From assembly GCA_902574705.1 (NCBI GenBank), contig CACGOM010000001.1, positions 1 to 64,000 on the forward strand: DNA of 64,000 nucleotides, written 5' to 3'. A program made the translations under genes and the position numbers. This document shows positions 45,025-54,534 of this stretch, in pieces. The notes beneath the pieces were generated by a model. That model saw only the letters and a program-made list of their open reading frames with translations, made no database searches and was not told the DNA's origin. Numbering within the stretch: the stretch's first letter is position 1; each line of letters opens with the position of its first letter. The DNA is from an uncultured Pelagibacteraceae bacterium (GTDB lineage: Bacteria; Pseudomonadota; Alphaproteobacteria; Pelagibacterales; Pelagibacteraceae).

Positions 45025-46458
45025 TTAACTCCAACCGCCAACAGATTTAACTTCTAGAAATTCTATTAATCCTTCTTTCCCTGCTTCTCTTCCAATTCCA
45101 GAATGTTTATAACCACCAAATGGTGCATCAACAGCAATTCCTGCACCATTAACATCAACCATTCCTGACCTTAATTTTCTAGCTACTCTTTGAACCTTTT
45201 TCCCATCCTGAGTTTGTATATAATTTGTTAAACCATAATCAGTATCATTTGCTATTTCAATTGCTTCATCCTCAGTTTCAAAAGGTATAACAGATAAAAC
45301 AGGGCCAAATATTTCTGTTCTAGCAATATTCATACTATTATTTACATCTGCAAATACTGTTGGTTTTACATAATAACCATCTTTTAATCCATCAGGTTTT
45401 CCTGTGCCTCCAGAAACTAGTTTGGCACCCTCATCAATCCCTTTTTGAATTAGTCCCTGTATTTTATTAAATTGAGTTTCAGAAATAACTGGTCCTATGT
45501 GCTCACCTTCTTTATTCGGATCATCAACCTTAAAATCATCAGCGTATTTTTTTAATCTTTGAACAGCTTCATCATACATAGATTTTTCTACCAACATTCT
45601 TGTTGGTGCATTACAAGATTGACCTGAATTTCTAAAACATCTTAAAGCACCCCTTTCAATAGCTTCGGGGTCTGCATCTTCAAATATTATGTTTGCGCCT
45701 TTTCCACCTAATTCTAAGCTTACACGTTTAAAGTCTTTTGCAGCGTTTTGAGATATTAATGCACCAGCTCTTGTTGATCCAGTAAATGAAATCATGTTTA
45801 CATCAGGATGGCTAGTCAAAGCATCGCCAGTCGTCGCTCCATCACCATTCACCAAATTAAAAACTCCTTTTGGAAATCCAGCTTCATCAATTAATTCAGC
45901 AATAATTATTGCTGATAGTGGCGCAAGTTCTGAGGGTTTTAAAACCATTGTGCATCCTGCTGCTAATGCAGGAATAACTTTTAAACACACTTGATTAATT
46001 GGCCAATTCCACGGAGTTATTAATGCACAAACACCTTTTGGCTCATATAAAATTCTTTGATTTTTAGCATGTTCTCCTAATCCTCTTTCAAATTCAAAAT
46101 CTTTTAGATATTTTATAAAAGATTTAATATGACTTGCCCCAGTTCCTGTTTGAAGCTTCGTTGAAAAATCTTTTGGCGCCCCCATTTCTAAAGTTATTGC
46201 CTCTGAAATATCATTCCATCTTTTTTTATATAATACATAAAGTTTTTCTAATAATTCAATTCTTTCCTCTTTGGTTGAAAACCCCCAGCTTTTAAATGCT
46301 TCTTTCGCAGCAACAACAGCATCGTGAATATCTTCTTTTCCACCTAAAGAAATTACTGCACATGTTTTTTCTGTTGCAGGATTTATGACATCAATACTTT
46401 GTTTATTTTTTGGCGCTATCCAAACACCGTTGATATAAAAATTTTTCTTTTCTAACAT
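45025..46458 (-). CDS. Aldehyde dehydrogenase (NAD-type)
   Basis: 477 aa. It oxidises an aldehyde to the acid. Motifs: ITPWNWPINQ, the cofactor segment SFTGSTRAG, SLELGGKGANI and catalytic Cys in RNSGQSCNAPTR. It starts 20 nt after the ureohydrolase gene and lies upstream of the NCS1 permease, so it may oxidise an aminoaldehyde made in the same pathway, for example from a guanidino or amine compound. Substrate not predictable. Confidence 0.88.
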   Translation of the reverse strand: MLEKKNFYINGVWIAPKNKQSIDVINPATEKTCAVISLGGKEDIHDAVVAAKEAFKSWGFSTKEERIELLEKLYVLYKKRWNDISEAITLEMGAPKDFSTKLQTGTGASHIKSFIKYLKDFEFERGLGEHAKNQRILYEPKGVCALITPWNWPINQVCLKVIPALAAGCTMVLKPSELAPLSAIIIAELIDEAGFPKGVFNLVNGDGATTGDALTSHPDVNMISFTGSTRAGALISQNAAKDFKRVSLELGGKGANIIFEDADPEAIERGALRCFRNSGQSCNAPTRMLVEKSMYDEAVQRLKKYADDFKVDDPNKEGEHIGPVISETQFNKIQGLIQKGIDEGAKLVSGGTGKPDGLKDGYYVKPTVFADVNNSMNIARTEIFGPVLSVIPFETEDEAIEIANDTDYGLTNYIQTQDGKKVQRVARKLRSGMVDVNGAGIAVDAPFGGYKHSGIGREAGKEGLIEFLEVKSVGGWS

Positions 46459-46478
46459 TTTTTAAAATTATCCTTTCT

Positions 46479-47438
46479 TTATCTTTTTGCAAATAAATTT
46501 GTTAATTCATACACAATAGTTGCCGCTGCTAATGATGTAACTTCAGCATGATCATATGCTGGAGCTACCTCAACTACATCTGCTGAAATTAAATTCATAC
46601 CCGAAAGACCCCTTATAACATTTACAATCTCTCTAGTAGTCATTCCTGCAATCTCAGGTGTACCAGTCCCTGGTGCAAAGGCTGGATCTAAAACATCTAT
46701 ATCTATTGATAAATATAAAGCATTATTGCCCACTCTTTTCCTGATTCTATCAACTATTTTATCAATACCTTCGGTTTGAAAATCATCACAATGAATTATT
46801 TTGAAACCAAAACTTTCATCATTTTTAATATCGTCTCTACTATAAAGTGGACCTCTTATTCCTACATGCATCGAGGCATCATCTAAAAATAATCTTTCCT
46901 CTCTTGCTCTTCTGAATGGGGTTCCATGAGTATAAGGCGCACCAAAATAAGTATCCCAAGTATCTAAATGTGCATCGAAATGAACTAACGCTACAGGACC
47001 TTTATTAATTTTATTAATTGCTCTTAAAAGTGGAAATGCAATTGTATGATCTCCACCCATACTAATTATTCCTCCAGTTTTTTGTAAAAGATCGTAAGCG
47101 CCATCCTCAATTTGTTTTATTGCTTCATCAATATTGAATGGATTACATGTGATGTCACCAGCATCTGCAACTTGCTGAACTTTAAATGGTTCAACATCAT
47201 AATTTGGATGGTAGTTTGTTCTTAAGTGTCTTGATGCTTGTCTAATACTTTGAGGACCGAATCTAGCTCCAGGCCTGTAACTTGTCCCAGCATCAAATGG
47301 TATGCCTACAATTGCTACATCACAACTTTCAACATCTCTTAGTTCTGGTAATCTTGCAAAAGTTGATGGGCCCGCAAATCTTGGAACTTTAGTTCCACTA
47401 ACTGGCTGGATTGGATTTTTATTTTTTTCTTTTTTCAT
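46479..47438 (-). CDS. speB: Ureohydrolase, agmatinase/guanidinobutyrase type
   Basis: 319 aa. Binuclear metal ligands are all present: His131 (GGDHTIAFP), Asp155, His157 and Asp159 (HFDAHLD), Asp246 and Asp248 (SIDIDVLDP). The family cleaves guanidino groups to urea and an amine. TWDTYFGAPYTHGTPFRRA is usual for agmatinases, but guanidinobutyrase, guanidinopropionase and guanidine hydrolase share the fold. No other polyamine synthesis gene is adjacent; the partners are an aldehyde dehydrogenase and NCS1 permease, pointing to catabolism. The symbol is therefore provisional. Confidence 0.8.
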   Translation of the reverse strand: MKKEKNKNPIQPVSGTKVPRFAGPSTFARLPELRDVESCDVAIVGIPFDAGTSYRPGARFGPQSIRQASRHLRTNYHPNYDVEPFKVQQVADAGDITCNPFNIDEAIKQIEDGAYDLLQKTGGIISMGGDHTIAFPLLRAINKINKGPVALVHFDAHLDTWDTYFGAPYTHGTPFRRAREERLFLDDASMHVGIRGPLYSRDDIKNDESFGFKIIHCDDFQTEGIDKIVDRIRKRVGNNALYLSIDIDVLDPAFAPGTGTPEIAGMTTREIVNVIRGLSGMNLISADVVEVAPAYDHAEVTSLAAATIVYELTNLFAKR

Positions 47439-47490
47439 TTGTAAAAATGTAAGTTAATATAATCTTATACAATTCGTCTATAACTATTTA

Positions 47491-48222
47491 ATGAGAATAC
47501 TATTAATTTTAATTTCAATTGCCTTTATTACAGCTGTTAAAGCTGATGAAATATATAATTTAATTAAAATACCTAATTTGGATATATATAAAATCGAAAC
47601 AAAAAATAAAATTAGATATTTAAATACAAATAATGATTTTAGAATTGGTCTAGAGAAGAACATAACTTGTTCAAGAACTAATTCAACTAATCTTAATAAA
47701 AAGTTTTTGTTAATAGAAAAAAACTTAAATAATTACAGCTCAGGTTTTTTAAAAAAAAATAATATTAAATATTTAGTAATGTGTGAAAATTTATTTATTT
47801 CTAATATCAACACTGGTGGAATACCTGATACCAAGAAGAGAACACTTATAATTGATATTAATTTTAATCCAAAATATTTTGAAAGAATGATACATCATGA
47901 AATTTTTCATATGATACAAAAGAGCAATACTAAATTTTTTGATGAGCAAAAATGGAGTTTATTAAATAAAAAAGACTTTGAATATGCCAAATGTTCTACT
48001 TGTTCAGATCGTTTAAATTTAGATCTTTATAAAAAAACAGAGGGTTTTTTAACCGAATACTCTAAATCTATTCCATCTGAAGACATGGCTGAAGTATTTT
48101 CATTTTTAATGATAGATAAAGCTCTAGTTGAGGATAAATCAATCGATGATATGATTTTAAAAAATAAAATAAATTTTATTAAATCAAGTTTATCAAAGGT
48201 AGATGCATCATTTAAATTTTAA
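47491..48222 (+). CDS. Exported putative zinc metallopeptidase (HEXXH)
   Basis: 243 aa. Signal peptide MRILLILISIAFITAVKA. HEIFH at 136-140 is a gluzincin-type zinc motif, and a downstream Glu in SEDMAEVFSFL could be the third ligand. Cysteines in AKCSTCSD may form a disulfide. I cannot assign a named family. It is divergent from the ureohydrolase gene and shares one base with the following cyclophilin gene (TAATG), so the two are co-translated; both may act on periplasmic proteins. Confidence 0.62.
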   Translation: MRILLILISIAFITAVKADEIYNLIKIPNLDIYKIETKNKIRYLNTNNDFRIGLEKNITCSRTNSTNLNKKFLLIEKNLNNYSSGFLKKNNIKYLVMCENLFISNINTGGIPDTKKRTLIIDINFNPKYFERMIHHEIFHMIQKSNTKFFDEQKWSLLNKKDFEYAKCSTCSDRLNLDLYKKTEGFLTEYSKSIPSEDMAEVFSFLMIDKALVEDKSIDDMILKNKINFIKSSLSKVDASFKF

Positions 48223-48866
48223 TGATTAAACAAGTTAAGGCCTCACTTTCTGAAAAAGTACTTTTAATTTTTCTTATTTTATTAATTCTAATTACTTTTG
48301 GATCATATTTTTTATTAAAAGATAAATGTTTATTTGTTAAAAATATTGATCCAAACAAAATTAATTTTACAAATACAGAAAATATTGCAATCATGAATGT
48401 TGAATGTGGCAATGTAATTATCGAATTAGATCCAATTACTTCTCCAAACTCTGTGCAACGTTTTAAAACCTTAATAAAAAATGGATCTTATGATGGATCA
48501 ACATTTTATAGAGTTATTAAAAATACTTTAATTCAAGCAGGAGATATAGAATATGGAAATATAAATGATCTTAACTATACAAAAATAGGAACAGGCAAAT
48601 CAGGTCTTGGATTATTAAAATCTGAGCTAAGTGATGCATTTCAATTTAAAAAAGGCAGTGTCGCATTTGCTAGAAAAGATGATTTCGATACAGAAGATAG
48701 CCAGTTTTTTATAACTTTAAAAGATATTCCAATATATCAAGGAGAATATACACCGTTAGGAAAAGTTATTTATGGAATGGATGCTTTAGAAAAGATTAAG
48801 TCAGGCAATAAGTCAGCATATGTTTTAAGACCTGACTATATAAATTATTTTAAATTATTAGACTAA
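48222..48866 (+). CDS. Membrane-anchored cyclophilin-type prolyl isomerase
   Basis: 214 aa. An N-terminal transmembrane anchor (VLLIFLILLILITFGSYFLL) and then a cyclophilin domain: TSPNSVQRFKTLIKNGSYDGSTFYRVIKNTLIQAGDIEYGN, GSVAFARKDDFDTEDSQFFITL, TPLGKVIYGMDALEKI. Some canonical residues are present (the Arg in FYRV, the QFFI segment), so activity is plausible. It is likely periplasmic and tethered to the inner membrane. Overlaps the metallopeptidase gene by 1 nt and the convergent HAD-crotonase gene by 4 nt. Confidence 0.82.
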   Translation: MIKQVKASLSEKVLLIFLILLILITFGSYFLLKDKCLFVKNIDPNKINFTNTENIAIMNVECGNVIIELDPITSPNSVQRFKTLIKNGSYDGSTFYRVIKNTLIQAGDIEYGNINDLNYTKIGTGKSGLGLLKSELSDAFQFKKGSVAFARKDDFDTEDSQFFITLKDIPIYQGEYTPLGKVIYGMDALEKIKSGNKSAYVLRPDYINYFKLLD

Positions 48867-51085
48867 TTTACTAATGGTTTTCCAGTAGCTAATGTATGTT
48901 TAATTCGTTCTTGAGTTTTTTTATTTTCAATTAATCTCATAAAAGCATCTAACTCTAATTTAAAAAATTCATCCTCTGATATTGTTTTATCTAAAGTTGT
49001 GTCTCCACCACTCAAAACATTTGCTAACTCCATTCCAACAACCATACCGTGATCTAAAATAACTTTTTCGTTGTATAATTTTTCTAATACTTTAACCATT
49101 TTTTCCTTCAAAGATTTACCTGAAAGTTTAAATTTACATTCAGCTGGAGGTGTAAAATTTTTATTTTCATCTATCAGTTTTTTTGATGCTGAAAATAAAC
49201 TATTTCTATTCATAATTTTTTTATCTTCAGGCTTTAAATATTTTAGAGGTTCTGCTTCAACTGGTGAGGTTGCTGTCTTAGCATAACCAATTATATCGAA
49301 CACTTTTAATGGTGCATAATCTGGATCTTTCTTTGCCTCATCTGTTTGTGACCATCTCCACAACATTTCTTTACAACCTCCTCCTGCAGGAATTAAACCT
49401 ACGATGGTTTCAACTAAACCAATTACTATATTTGTATGTGATGCAACAAAATTACTTTGAACTAATACCTCAAAACCTCCACCCAAAGTTAAACCTGAAG
49501 GGGCAGAAACAACAGGATATTTTGAATATTTTAATTCTTTACATGTATCTTGAAAATATTTAATAAATTTTTCTACAGATTTTAAATCGTTTTTATCTAC
49601 AAAATTCATTGTATAAGTTAAATTTACACCTGCAGAAAATTGCATACTTTCATTCATAATTATTAAAGGTTTGTCTGTTGCTGCCTTTAAAGCATCCATC
49701 GAATCATAATCAAGAGCATTAGCTTTAGTTGTAAATTCAACAATATTGAAATCTTTAAATCTATGAGTAATTGCAGATTTGTTTTTTTCTAATTTTAAAG
49801 CCTGAGGTCGAATTTTACCAAGTGTTTCAATATTTGTATAAAGCTGTCTTTCACCATAAAAATTTTCATTTTTAGATTTTGATAAATCTTCAAGAAATTT
49901 ATTTCCTTTAAATTCATCTACTCTTTCAAAAAAATTTTTTACACCTATTTCTTTTAACATTTCAAAAGGACCCATTGCCCAATTGAAACCAAGTCTCATT
50001 GCTTCATCAATATCATTAAATTTATCTGTTATTCCTGGAACTAATGATGATGCATATTTGATTATTTTGGATATTACTGACCACGCATAATCTCCATACT
50101 TATCTTTTCGACTTATCAAGTTATTGATATCTGTAATTTCAATTTTAAGATCGATTTTTTTCGATGGTGAATACTCGCCAGTGTCTAGATTTATTGCTTC
50201 TAAAATCTTCTGATTATTTTCTTTATTCATCCGATAAAATCCACCTTTGCCTTTTCTTCCAGTATAACCATTCTCAATTAATTTATTTATTAGTGGAATA
50301 TTTCTTGCAACTGGTTGGAAAGGATCGTTTTCGGGAAGTTCTTTAATAAAACTTTTTAAAACATCTGCCATTAGATCAATTCCAATTAAATCATAGAGAC
50401 CAAAAACTCCAGTTTTTGGAACTCCCATGGGTCTTCCAAATACCGCATCTGCTTCTTCTATAGATAATTTCATTTTAAATGCCTCAGTCATCGCAACTTG
50501 CATAGCGTATACACCAATTCTATTTCCTAAAAATCCTGGTGTATCATTACAAACTATAGCTCCTTTACCAAGCTCTTCCTCACAAAAATTTTTAAGTGCA
50601 TTTATTTTATTAAGATCATTATTTTCATTTTTAACGATTTCCAATAATCCCATATATCTAACTGGGTTAAAAAAGTGGGTAATACAAAAGTCTTTTTTTT
50701 CTTCATCTGTTAATTTTTCGGATAAAACTTTAATAGGAATAGATGATGTATTAGATGAAACTATCGCACCATCTTTTCTATTTTTAAATATTTTTTCATA
50801 AATATTATGTTTAATATCTATCCTTTCTACAACAGCTTCCACTATCCAATCTGCATCTTTAACGACATCAAAGTTGTCATTTATATTTCCAACTTTTATG
50901 TTTTCTATTTTTGATTTATCTATTAAAAGTGGAGGCCTTGATTTATGAATTCTGTCTCTAGCCTTTTCGCTAATCTCAGTTTTAAGATCTAAAAGTGTAA
51001 CTGGTACATTTGCATTACATAAGTGGGCTGCTATACCACTTCCCATTGTGCCTGATCCAATGATGACTACTTTTTTTATATCCAT
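48863..51085 (-). CDS. 3-hydroxyacyl-CoA dehydrogenase / enoyl-CoA hydratase fusion (FadN-like order)
   Basis: 740 aa. The NAD-binding hydroxyacyl-CoA dehydrogenase part comes first (VVIIGSGTMGSGIAAHL; ITHFFNPVRYMGLLEIV; GFLGNRIGVYAM). A crotonase part follows from about 430 (SAPSGLTLGGGFEVLVQS; LVETIVGLIPAGGGCKEML). This is the reverse of FadB/FadJ and like Bacillus FadN. It catalyses two steps of fatty-acid beta-oxidation. It sits 37 nt after potC and may be read from the same transcript. Confidence 0.87.
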   Translation of the reverse strand: MDIKKVVIIGSGTMGSGIAAHLCNANVPVTLLDLKTEISEKARDRIHKSRPPLLIDKSKIENIKVGNINDNFDVVKDADWIVEAVVERIDIKHNIYEKIFKNRKDGAIVSSNTSSIPIKVLSEKLTDEEKKDFCITHFFNPVRYMGLLEIVKNENNDLNKINALKNFCEEELGKGAIVCNDTPGFLGNRIGVYAMQVAMTEAFKMKLSIEEADAVFGRPMGVPKTGVFGLYDLIGIDLMADVLKSFIKELPENDPFQPVARNIPLINKLIENGYTGRKGKGGFYRMNKENNQKILEAINLDTGEYSPSKKIDLKIEITDINNLISRKDKYGDYAWSVISKIIKYASSLVPGITDKFNDIDEAMRLGFNWAMGPFEMLKEIGVKNFFERVDEFKGNKFLEDLSKSKNENFYGERQLYTNIETLGKIRPQALKLEKNKSAITHRFKDFNIVEFTTKANALDYDSMDALKAATDKPLIIMNESMQFSAGVNLTYTMNFVDKNDLKSVEKFIKYFQDTCKELKYSKYPVVSAPSGLTLGGGFEVLVQSNFVASHTNIVIGLVETIVGLIPAGGGCKEMLWRWSQTDEAKKDPDYAPLKVFDIIGYAKTATSPVEAEPLKYLKPEDKKIMNRNSLFSASKKLIDENKNFTPPAECKFKLSGKSLKEKMVKVLEKLYNEKVILDHGMVVGMELANVLSGGDTTLDKTISEDEFFKLELDAFMRLIENKKTQERIKHTLATGKPLVN

Positions 51086-51122
51086 GATAAGATTGTATAT
51101 ATCAATAGACTCTTTAGGTAAA

Positions 51123-51977
51123 TTATCTATTTATTCCTCTTAATCTCTCAGATCTTCTTCTAAGAAGTTCAGCGCTTACCAGGATTAAAACAGATAGAAC
51201 AATTAAACAAGTTGCAACTGCTAATATAGTTGGACTTAGCTGTTCTCTTAAACCTGTCCACATTTGAATAGGAATAGTTGTATTATCTAATCCAGCTAAA
51301 AATAGAACAACCACAACCTCGTCAAATGACGTAACGAAAGCAAATAATCCCCCTGAGATAACCCCCGGTAATATTAATGGAAGAGTAATTTTCATAAAAG
51401 TGTTAACTGGATTACTACCTAAACTTGCTGCAGCCCTTGTTACACTATGATCAAATCCTGAAAGAGTTGCTGTTACTGTTATTACAACAAAAGGTGTTCC
51501 TAATATTATATGAGCAATTACAATTCCAAGATGAGTTGCTGCCAATCCAACTTTTGCTATAAAGAAAAAAATTGCAACACCTGAAATAATTAAAGGAACT
51601 ATCATTGGCGATATCAACGTAGCCATAATCAAACCTTTATAAGGCATATGTCTACTGCTCAAACCTAATGCAGCAACTGTTCCTAAAATTACGGACCCAA
51701 GTGTTGCAAAAATTGCAATTATGAAACTATTTTTTGCTGCAAGTCCCCAAGGATTTTTTGTTCCATAAATCATATCCTCATACCATCTTAATGAGAACGC
51801 ATCAGGATCTAATCTTTTCATACCATCTGAAAAAACTAAAAATTCTTCTGCATTAAATGACAGTGGAAAAATTACAAATAAAGGTGCTATTAAAAAGAAA
51901 AATACAAAAGTACAAATTCCTAAGTAGAAATAATGCCAGACTCTATATCGTGTTTCAGTATACTTTGGTAATGCCAT
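51123..51977 (-). CDS. potC: PotC-like ABC transporter permease
   Basis: 284 aa, about six transmembrane segments. EAA-type loop RAAASLGSNPVNTFMKITLPLILPG. N-terminal TM then the SFNAEEFLVFSDGMKRLDPDAFSLRWYEDMIYG periplasmic part, usual for PotC. With PotB it forms the pore for a polyamine- or other organic-cation-type substrate. It starts 2 nt after potB. Real substrate unknown; see the neighbouring doeA/eutA-like genes. Confidence 0.84.
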   Translation of the reverse strand: MALPKYTETRYRVWHYFYLGICTFVFFFLIAPLFVIFPLSFNAEEFLVFSDGMKRLDPDAFSLRWYEDMIYGTKNPWGLAAKNSFIIAIFATLGSVILGTVAALGLSSRHMPYKGLIMATLISPMIVPLIISGVAIFFFIAKVGLAATHLGIVIAHIILGTPFVVITVTATLSGFDHSVTRAAASLGSNPVNTFMKITLPLILPGVISGGLFAFVTSFDEVVVVLFLAGLDNTTIPIQMWTGLREQLSPTILAVATCLIVLSVLILVSAELLRRRSERLRGINR

Positions 51978-51979
51978 AT

Positions 51980-53242
51980 TTATCCTAATTTAATATTATC
52001 AACTCCAACTAATTTATTATAAATCCAATAAACAACTAGAACTCCAGTTAACAACATTAATCCCATCGCTGATGCAAAGCTCCAATCTAGTGTTGTTTTC
52101 ATGTGATAAGCTATTTGGTTACTAATCAATGTTCCTGAAGCACCACCCACTAAAGCTGGAGTAATGTAATATCCGATTGCTAAAATAAAAACTAATAAAC
52201 ATCCAGCACCGATTCCTGGAATTGTGAGAGGAAAATAAACTTTCCAAAATGCTACGAAAGGAGTTCCACCTAAAGACTTCCCTGCTCTCATTAGGCTAGG
52301 CGATATGGTTTTCATCACACTATAAAGAGGTAGCACCATAAATGGCAGTAATATCTGTGTCATTGCAACATAGGTGCCGACTTTATTATACATCATTTCT
52401 GGCCTGTTATCGTCTGAAACTAAACCAATCATAACAAAAAAGTCATTCACTATTCCTTGTTGTTGGAGGAGTATCATCCAACTTGCGGTTCTAACAAGTA
52501 ACGAGGTCCAAAAAGGTAACAGAACACAAATCATCAATAAGTTACTATATTTCATAGGAAGAGTTGCGAGCAAATGTGCAATTGGATAACCCATTAAAAA
52601 ACAAAAAACGGTTACAAAAAATGCAATTTCTAAAGTTCTCAGCCATAATATTCTATGAATACGCCTATCTTCTTCTACTTGTGCAACGCTGCCATTTTCG
52701 TCAATAAACAAATCCATACCTTTTAAATATTTTGCCATTGTATATGGTGGTGCTGTTCTTTTTATTGCACGCCAATATTCTACATTATTAAATCGTTTAT
52801 GAAGTGAGGTTATCTGCTCTTTAAAACTCCCATTCTCATCAATTTTGTTTCTCTGAATTTGTCTAAATAATTTTTTTAAAATTGTGGTAAATCCATTTTT
52901 TTCTTTGTTTAGTCTTTGTCCAAGTTTTCCATGTTCTTTTTTTTCTACTAAAGTTTTAAAATCAATATAAAAACTTTTAAATACTTCTTCTTCAGGCATT
53001 TCTTGACCATCCCAGCTCTCCATCGATTTAAATGTATTTGGAAGCATATTTGTAATCATTTTATCATCTATACTTCTTGTAAACATTTCGCCTATAGGAA
53101 AAACGTAAGTGATAATTAAGAATAATAATAATGGGCAAACAAGTAGAAAGGCTTTAATTTTATTCTTTCTTTCGGCCTTCTTTAGACTTTCCTCTAAAGG
53201 TATGCCGTCCGTAGTTAAAATTTTATTTGTTTCACTGCTCAT
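51980..53242 (-). CDS. potB: PotB-like ABC transporter permease with long periplasmic insert
   Basis: 420 aa, well above the ~285-310 aa typical of PotB. After the first transmembrane segment (AFLLVCPLLLFLIITYVFPIG) comes a ~150-residue hydrophilic region rich in Lys and Glu before the usual permease core. The core carries AGKSLGGTPFVAFWKVYFPLTIPG as EAA loop. The ATG directly follows a terminator T-run, leaving no room for a normal ribosome site. It is co-transcribed with potC (2 nt gap). Confidence 0.83.
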   Translation of the reverse strand: MSSETNKILTTDGIPLEESLKKAERKNKIKAFLLVCPLLLFLIITYVFPIGEMFTRSIDDKMITNMLPNTFKSMESWDGQEMPEEEVFKSFYIDFKTLVEKKEHGKLGQRLNKEKNGFTTILKKLFRQIQRNKIDENGSFKEQITSLHKRFNNVEYWRAIKRTAPPYTMAKYLKGMDLFIDENGSVAQVEEDRRIHRILWLRTLEIAFFVTVFCFLMGYPIAHLLATLPMKYSNLLMICVLLPFWTSLLVRTASWMILLQQQGIVNDFFVMIGLVSDDNRPEMMYNKVGTYVAMTQILLPFMVLPLYSVMKTISPSLMRAGKSLGGTPFVAFWKVYFPLTIPGIGAGCLLVFILAIGYYITPALVGGASGTLISNQIAYHMKTTLDWSFASAMGLMLLTGVLVVYWIYNKLVGVDNIKLG

Positions 53243-53270
53243 AAAAAAAAGGGCGGTTAAATAACCGCCC
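53243..53270 (-). terminator. Hairpin plus T-run between potD and potB
   Basis: Minus strand: stem GGGCGGTT / AACCGCCC with loop ATTT, followed by eight T that touch the ATG of potB. It is a textbook intrinsic terminator. It should stop most potD transcripts so that the binding protein outnumbers the permeases, and readthrough would be needed to express potBC. Confidence 0.9.
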
Positions 53271-53310
53271 TTTAAATATAGTATATAATTAAAGTCTTTG
53301 AAACTTTAAA

Positions 53311-54426
53311 TTATAGTCCTGCTTTCATTGCTTCCCATTTTTCTCCAAGCTCTGTACCGTTATCTGCCCAGAAGAATGGATCAACTAAGAAGTAATTTTT
53401 TGTATTACCTGGAGCTGTTGGCATTTGTGGCATCATTTCTGTTTTGCCATCTTTATACCAAGGCTCACCTGCTTTGATGATATCTAAAGATGAAATTCTG
53501 TATGGTGCGTAAGCAATATACTTAGCACTTCCAGCTAACATTTCTGTATTTGTCATCATAGCAAGAGCTTTCTTAGCATCAGCTTCGTTTGGTCCACCTT
53601 TAACAAGTGCAAAATATTCGTAGTCAAGACCTTGACCATCCCATACTTGTACAAGCGGCGCACCTTCGCCAACGATTGCATTAAAGAATCTTCCGTTCCA
53701 ACCTGTTGCCATTACAACTTCACCACTCATTAAAAGTTCTGGTGGTTGAGCACCTGCTGACCAGAATACACATCCACCTTTTGGATCTGTACATAATGCT
53801 TTGATTTTATCCATAGCTCTTTGAACACCTTTTTCAGTTTCTAAAGCTTTATAGATTTTCTCTCCACCTTTTCCTGGTTTAATTCCATCTGCTGCTAAAG
53901 CAATTTCTAAGTTTGTAAGAGCACTTTTGTAAATTGCTCTTTTACCTGGAAATTTTTTAGTGTTAAAGAAATCTTTAATAGTCTTTGGAGTGCCTTTAAC
54001 ATTGTTTTTGTTATAAGCGTAGTTCCAAGAATATAAGATGTTTCCTACAGCACATTTACTTGGCATTGGAGCGAAGAAATCTTTACTAGCAGGAGTTCCG
54101 TCTGGAGCTGCTGGAAAGTCTTTGTCGAAATCAAATTCAACGAAAATTCCTTCGTCACATCCATTAATTGTATCAAATGCGAATACATCGATTATGTCCC
54201 ATGTAATTGCACCAGCTTCTTTTTGAGCTTTGATCTCTGACAAACCGCCTGAGTAGTCGACCCAATTAATTTCGATACCCATTTTGGCAGCCGTAGGATC
54301 CCCATAACCTAACTTTTGCGATTCAGTATATGCTCCACCCCATGATGCAACCGTAACTGCAAATGCTGAAGTAGTGATAGATAATGCAAAAGATAAAGCT
54401 AGGAAAAGCTTTGTTAATTTTTTCAT
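53311..54426 (-). CDS. potD: PotD-like periplasmic binding protein
   Basis: 371 aa. Signal peptide MKKLTKLFLALSFALSITTSAFA. Type 2 binding protein of the spermidine/putrescine class: VASWGGAYTESQK, DIIDVFAFDTINGCDEG, AVGNILYSWNYAYNKN, MATGWNGRFFNA. GGAGG RBS 5 nt before the ATG. In SAR11-like cells such proteins are highly expressed, and the terminator just after the gene agrees. The ligand cannot be named; polyamines are the default, ectoine-like solutes a contextual option. Confidence 0.84.
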   Translation of the reverse strand: MKKLTKLFLALSFALSITTSAFAVTVASWGGAYTESQKLGYGDPTAAKMGIEINWVDYSGGLSEIKAQKEAGAITWDIIDVFAFDTINGCDEGIFVEFDFDKDFPAAPDGTPASKDFFAPMPSKCAVGNILYSWNYAYNKNNVKGTPKTIKDFFNTKKFPGKRAIYKSALTNLEIALAADGIKPGKGGEKIYKALETEKGVQRAMDKIKALCTDPKGGCVFWSAGAQPPELLMSGEVVMATGWNGRFFNAIVGEGAPLVQVWDGQGLDYEYFALVKGGPNEADAKKALAMMTNTEMLAGSAKYIAYAPYRISSLDIIKAGEPWYKDGKTEMMPQMPTAPGNTKNYFLVDPFFWADNGTELGEKWEAMKAGL

Positions 54427-54534
54427 TTATCCTCCGTTTAAACGTTTTTTTAAAAGAAGAATTACAACAATTTACAAATCATAAGTCAACAGTCCAAAAA
54501 TACTAAATGTGGATAATTTTACAGTGATATTTGA
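54427..54534 (-). promoter_or_regulatory. potA-potD gap with CGTTTAAACG palindrome
   Basis: 108 bases between potA and potD. A perfect 10-bp palindrome CGTTTAAACG (54435-54444), abutting the GGAGG ribosome site of potD and preceded by AAAAAA on the minus strand, could be an operator or a small hairpin masking the RBS. Otherwise AT-rich; a separate potD promoter is plausible. Confidence 0.4.
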
